From Chlorobiota bacterium (lineage in GTDB: Bacteria > Bacteroidota > Bacteroidia > Flavobacteriales > Flavobacteriaceae), in assembly GCA_013153655.1 (NCBI GenBank), contig JAADEB010000168.1, positions 1 to 15,858 on the forward strand: 15,858 bases of DNA, written 5' to 3'. Positions 13,595 through 15,858 of this stretch are shown one piece after another (within the stretch, counting starts at the first letter, position 1; each line of letters begins with the position of its first letter). Below the pieces are notes generated by a model. The model was not told the DNA's origin. It saw only the letters and a list, made by a program, of their open reading frames with translations, and did no database searches. Position numbers and translations under genes: made by a program.

Positions 13595-14389
13595 CGTCCC
13601 CACCTCCCGCTGCCGCAAAGCCTCGTAGAGCAACACCGCCGCCGAAACCGACACGTTCAGCGAATCCGCCACGCCGTTCATGGGAATATAAACAAAACCG
13701 TCAGCCAACGCACGCATCTCTTCCGACAAACCTTCGGCCTCATTGCCCACCGCCAAGGCCGTACCGCGCCGGAAATTCTCGCGCCAGTACACCCGGCTGT
13801 TCTGCAAGGTGGCCGCCAAAATACGGAAATGTTTCAAACGCCGCCCTTCGGCCAAATCCGCCCGCGAAACCAACCAAACACGTTGCGTAAACAGGGTACC
13901 CAGGCTCGAACGAATCACGTTGGGATTGTACAAATCCGTCAGCGGCGCCACAAACACGGCCGCATCCGTACCCACCGCATCCGTGGTGCGAAGAATGGCG
14001 CCTATATTACCCGGCTTCTGAATGGCTTCGGCCACCAACAACAAAGGCTCGTCCGGCAACTCCTCCCAGCGCGCTCGGTGGTCTTTTTGGCGGCCTACGG
14101 CCATGATGCCCTCCGTACCGCCTCGATAGGCCATGGCTTCGTACACCTTGGCGCTTACCTCCACCACCTCGCCCCCGGGATTGAGGCGAAGAAACATCCG
14201 GCGCAATTCCTCGTTGGGATCGATTTCCGGACAAATAATCAAGGTATCCAAACGGAACCCGCCCTTCATGGCCCGCTCCGTTTCGCGACGGCCCTCCACC
14301 GCAAAACGCCCTTCCTGCTGACGGAAAGCACGCTTATGCATCAAGCGCCGTACATACCGGACCAATGGATTTTTAACCGATGTAATCAT
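13577..14389 (-). CDS. SpoU/TrmH-family RNA 2'-O-methyltransferase
   Basis: A 270-residue SPOUT enzyme that methylates the ribose of a tRNA or rRNA nucleotide with S-adenosylmethionine. The N-terminal part (ITSVKNPLVRYVRRL..., GRFAVEGRRETERA at 27-40) is a SpoU substrate-binding domain. The three SPOUT motifs are intact: EAIQKPGNIGAILRTTDAVG (121-140), ALAVGNEAEGLS (211-222) and IPMNGVADSLNVSVSAAVLL (235-254). Which RNA and site cannot be told; RlmB/TsnR-like rRNA enzymes are nearest. It starts by an ATGA overlap with the LysE-type gene upstream, so it is the last gene of a three-gene unit. The last five residues and stop (KSGDG) are encoded by a degenerate 7-bp repeat array, so the C-terminal tail is probably not conserved. 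Confidence 0.92.
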   Translation of the reverse strand: MITSVKNPLVRYVRRLMHKRAFRQQEGRFAVEGRRETERAMKGGFRLDTLIICPEIDPNEELRRMFLRLNPGGEVVEVSAKVYEAMAYRGGTEGIMAVGRQKDHRARWEELPDEPLLLVAEAIQKPGNIGAILRTTDAVGTDAAVFVAPLTDLYNPNVIRSSLGTLFTQRVWLVSRADLAEGRRLKHFRILAATLQNSRVYWRENFRRGTALAVGNEAEGLSEEMRALADGFVYIPMNGVADSLNVSVSAAVLLYEALRQREVGTKSGDG

Positions 14390-15027
14390 GATGCGGAATG
14401 GTATTTAATGATGTTGCCCACCACCGACGCCAAGGCCAGAAAAGCGGCCACAAAACTCAAAATATAGTAGAAATTTTGCGACAAAAAAGCAATGCGCCCG
14501 ATAATGCGCCGTGCATAAGTGGCGTAAATCGACAGAATGGCATAGGCGCCCAAGGCCGCGCCCAATACAAAAAGCGTGATGTAGGGTTGTTCGAAGCGGA
14601 TAATGCCCTTGTATTCGAGCAACGAGCTGTATGTCAGATAAAAAGGAATGGCCATGGGATTAATGGCCGAAATAAAAATGCCGTAATAAAACGAATTTTT
14701 GATGTTGTAACGCGACACACTCGATTCGCGGTAACCCTTGCGCGCCTGGCGGTAAAACAACCAGGCCAACACCAGGAAAAGCAAAATGGCCGCCTGCGAC
14801 AGCCGTACCAAAATCACCGGGTGTTGCAACAGGTAATGCGCCCCCAATAGCGCGATATGTGCCTGCACCAGAATGGGAATCATCACGCCCCGCGCAAATT
14901 TGCGCCCTTCCACCGGTCCGCGTTCCACGGCCGTTTTCAAGGCGGTCATGGTTAGCAGGCCGGGTGCCATCAGGCCGATAAAGGCCATGAGAAAACCCAC
15001 CGTAATGTGTAACAAGTATTGTTCCAT
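14386..15027 (-). CDS. LysE-family membrane transporter
   Basis: A 213-residue inner-membrane protein with six predicted helices (about 5-28, 47-67, 70-92, 112-135, 147-170, 185-205). The N-terminal GLMAPGLLTMTALKTAVERG and the mid-protein NPMAIPFYLTY are in the positions of the LysE/RhtB signatures (APGP... and NPK...). The family exports amino acids or related metabolites; the substrate here is unknown. The Bacteroidota branch is distant from LysE proper, with Leu in place of the second Pro of the usual PGP. It lies between a TPR-like gene (14-base gap) and the RNA methyltransferase (4-base overlap), indicating co-transcription without a clear functional link. Confidence 0.8.
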   Translation of the reverse strand: MEQYLLHITVGFLMAFIGLMAPGLLTMTALKTAVERGPVEGRKFARGVMIPILVQAHIALLGAHYLLQHPVILVRLSQAAILLFLVLAWLFYRQARKGYRESSVSRYNIKNSFYYGIFISAINPMAIPFYLTYSSLLEYKGIIRFEQPYITLFVLGAALGAYAILSIYATYARRIIGRIAFLSQNFYYILSFVAAFLALASVVGNIIKYHSAS

Positions 15028-15041
15028 CGAAGCCCGGGAGC

Positions 15042-15569
15042 CTAAATCCTTTTGAGCTGCTGCTTCATCATGCGGATTTGGTCTTTCATCAGACCTTTTT
15101 TGTCCAGTTTTTTGGCTTCGTTCAGGAGGCGGGTGGCTTCGCGCTTGTTGCGTTTGGCCATCATGATACCCGCCAGCGACAGCTTGGCCATGGCTTGGTC
15201 CTGTTTGAGTACCAATCCCAGTTTCAAGGCTTTACGCAGGAATTTTTCGGCTTTGCTTATGTTTTTTCGCGAGTAAATCATTCCCAGCAGCATGTTGTAG
15301 TACGCCTGCTGCGGCTTGATAAGCGCCTGTTCCGGGTTGCGGATTTTCATGAGGATGCGTTCGGCGCCCTCCATGTCTTCCTTACGCAGTTTGAAAAAGG
15401 CGGCCAGCAGGTATTCGTTGCGCACATACAGGAACATCACCAGCAAAAACAGTAGCAGAAGGAAAATTCCGTTACCGATGTGTCCCTTGGTGAATTGCCA
15501 AATCGACAATCCGAGTAACACCAATCCCACGGCCAATTTCAGGTATTTATGTTGTAAAAGCTGCATCAT
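15042..15569 (-). CDS. Membrane-anchored TPR-like protein, function unknown
   Basis: A 174- or 175-residue protein starting at one of two adjacent ATGs (15569 or 15566). Two hydrophobic segments (about 10-24 and 31-50) anchor it in the inner membrane; they are followed by a Lys/Arg-rich helical domain with tetratricopeptide-like pairs, for example AYYNMLLGMIYSRKNISKAE and ALKLGLVLKQDQAMAKLSLA. TPR domains usually hold protein partners; none can be named. The longer frame to 15716 is translated intergenic sequence and is rejected because a TAnnTTTG element lies between it and the ATGs. First gene of the unit with the LysE-type transporter and RNA methyltransferase. Confidence 0.82.
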   Translation of the reverse strand: MMQLLQHKYLKLAVGLVLLGLSIWQFTKGHIGNGIFLLLLFLLVMFLYVRNEYLLAAFFKLRKEDMEGAERILMKIRNPEQALIKPQQAYYNMLLGMIYSRKNISKAEKFLRKALKLGLVLKQDQAMAKLSLAGIMMAKRNKREATRLLNEAKKLDKKGLMKDQIRMMKQQLKRI

Positions 15570-15583
15570 AATCGTTTTAAATG

Positions 15584-15591
15584 CAAATTTA
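15584..15591 (-). promoter_or_regulatory. -7 promoter element (TAAATTTG) of the TPR-LysE-methyltransferase unit
   Basis: On the minus strand TAAATTTG lies 14 bases before the first ATG. It is identical to the box in front of aconitase. The leader would be under ten bases. Confidence 0.55.
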
Positions 15592-15663
15592 CGAAAGTTT
15601 TTCGGCTTCCCGGTTTTGTTTTTTTCTTTTGGAGGGACGCCTCCGGAACCCCTTTCCCGCTTC

Positions 15664-15691
15664 AAGGAGCAAGGAGAAAGGTCAAAGGTCA
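15664..15691 (+). repeat. AAGGNNA 7-mer array
   Basis: AAGGAGC, AAGGAGA, AAGGTCA, AAGGTCA are in register. Confidence 0.9.
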
Positions 15692-15743
15692 AGGTGCCGG
15701 CACAGTAAAAAGCCAATGCGGTAATGAACGTCCATCGTTACTT

Positions 15744-15771
15744 TAACCTTGCTCCTTTTCCCTTGCTCCTT
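15744..15771 (-). repeat. Inverted AAGGNNA 7-mer array
   Basis: On the minus strand the units are AAGGAGC, AAGGGAA, AAGGAGC, AAGGTTA. It faces the array at 15664-15691 across 52 bases, so the pair can form a long imperfect stem. Confidence 0.88.
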
Positions 15772-15858
15772 CCCAAAGGGTTTCCTTCGGCGGCTCCGGG
15801 AGCCCTCGTGCGCGGGACGATGCCCTTGCACGGGTCTCCCTTCGCACCGGGGGAGCCG

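Larger units (their letters stand above)
15631..15858. other. Non-coding end region with hairpins and 7-mer arrays
   Basis: A hairpin GGAGG-GACG-CCTCC (15631-15644) is followed by an AAGG-type array, a spacer, the inverted array, and a GC-rich end with GGCTC-CGG-GAGCC (15792-15804). No gene is visible up to the window edge; the GC-rich part may be the start of an element that continues outside. Confidence 0.6.

Overview
The window is chromosomal DNA from a member of the Bacteroidota. Three things support this: a propeller/Y_Y_Y/AraC hybrid regulator, several matches to the Bacteroidota -7 promoter element TAnnTTTG directly in front of start codons with no Shine-Dalgarno sequence, and an OmpA-type envelope protein. 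No species can be named from the sequence alone. No phage, plasmid, IS transposase, CRISPR array, rRNA or tRNA was seen.

Layout. Positions 1-237 are a mosaic of degenerate short tandem repeats. A membrane-bound one-component regulator (262-3174, +) follows, and its 3' end overlaps a convergent GT4 glycosyltransferase (3169-4287, -). Divergent from that is a two-gene unit: an NhaC-type Na+/H+ antiporter (4327-5799) overlapping protein-L-isoaspartate methyltransferase (5786-6439). A 680-base gap holds a (AAATCCC)n array and a GC-rich hairpin element. Next come a mitochondrial-type aconitase (7124-9394, +) with a strong terminator, an LEA-like amphipathic repeat protein (9548-10168, -), and a divergent pair: a Cys-rich OmpA-family protein (10272-11381, -) and a secreted thioredoxin-like protein (11497-12627, +). 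A 950-base non-coding region (12628-13576) is packed with tandem repeats and hairpins. The last block is a three-gene minus-strand unit: a TPR-like membrane protein, a LysE-family transporter and a SpoU/TrmH-type RNA methyltransferase (15569 down to 13577). The window ends in another repeat-containing, GC-rich stretch.

The coding genes are mostly ordinary housekeeping and envelope functions: sodium/pH homeostasis with protein repair, the TCA cycle, envelope anchoring and thiol chemistry, sugar transfer, RNA modification. They do not form one evident pathway.

The most unusual content is non-coding. The intergenic regions are built from at least eight distinct families of degenerate 6-8 bp tandem repeats. 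The same families recur more than 12 kb apart, partly in the same order, sometimes inverted. One array overlaps the end of the RNA methyltransferase gene. Another covers the place where the -33 promoter box of the membrane regulator should lie. These arrays and the structured hairpin elements between them are the best candidates for something undescribed; their function is not shown by the sequence.
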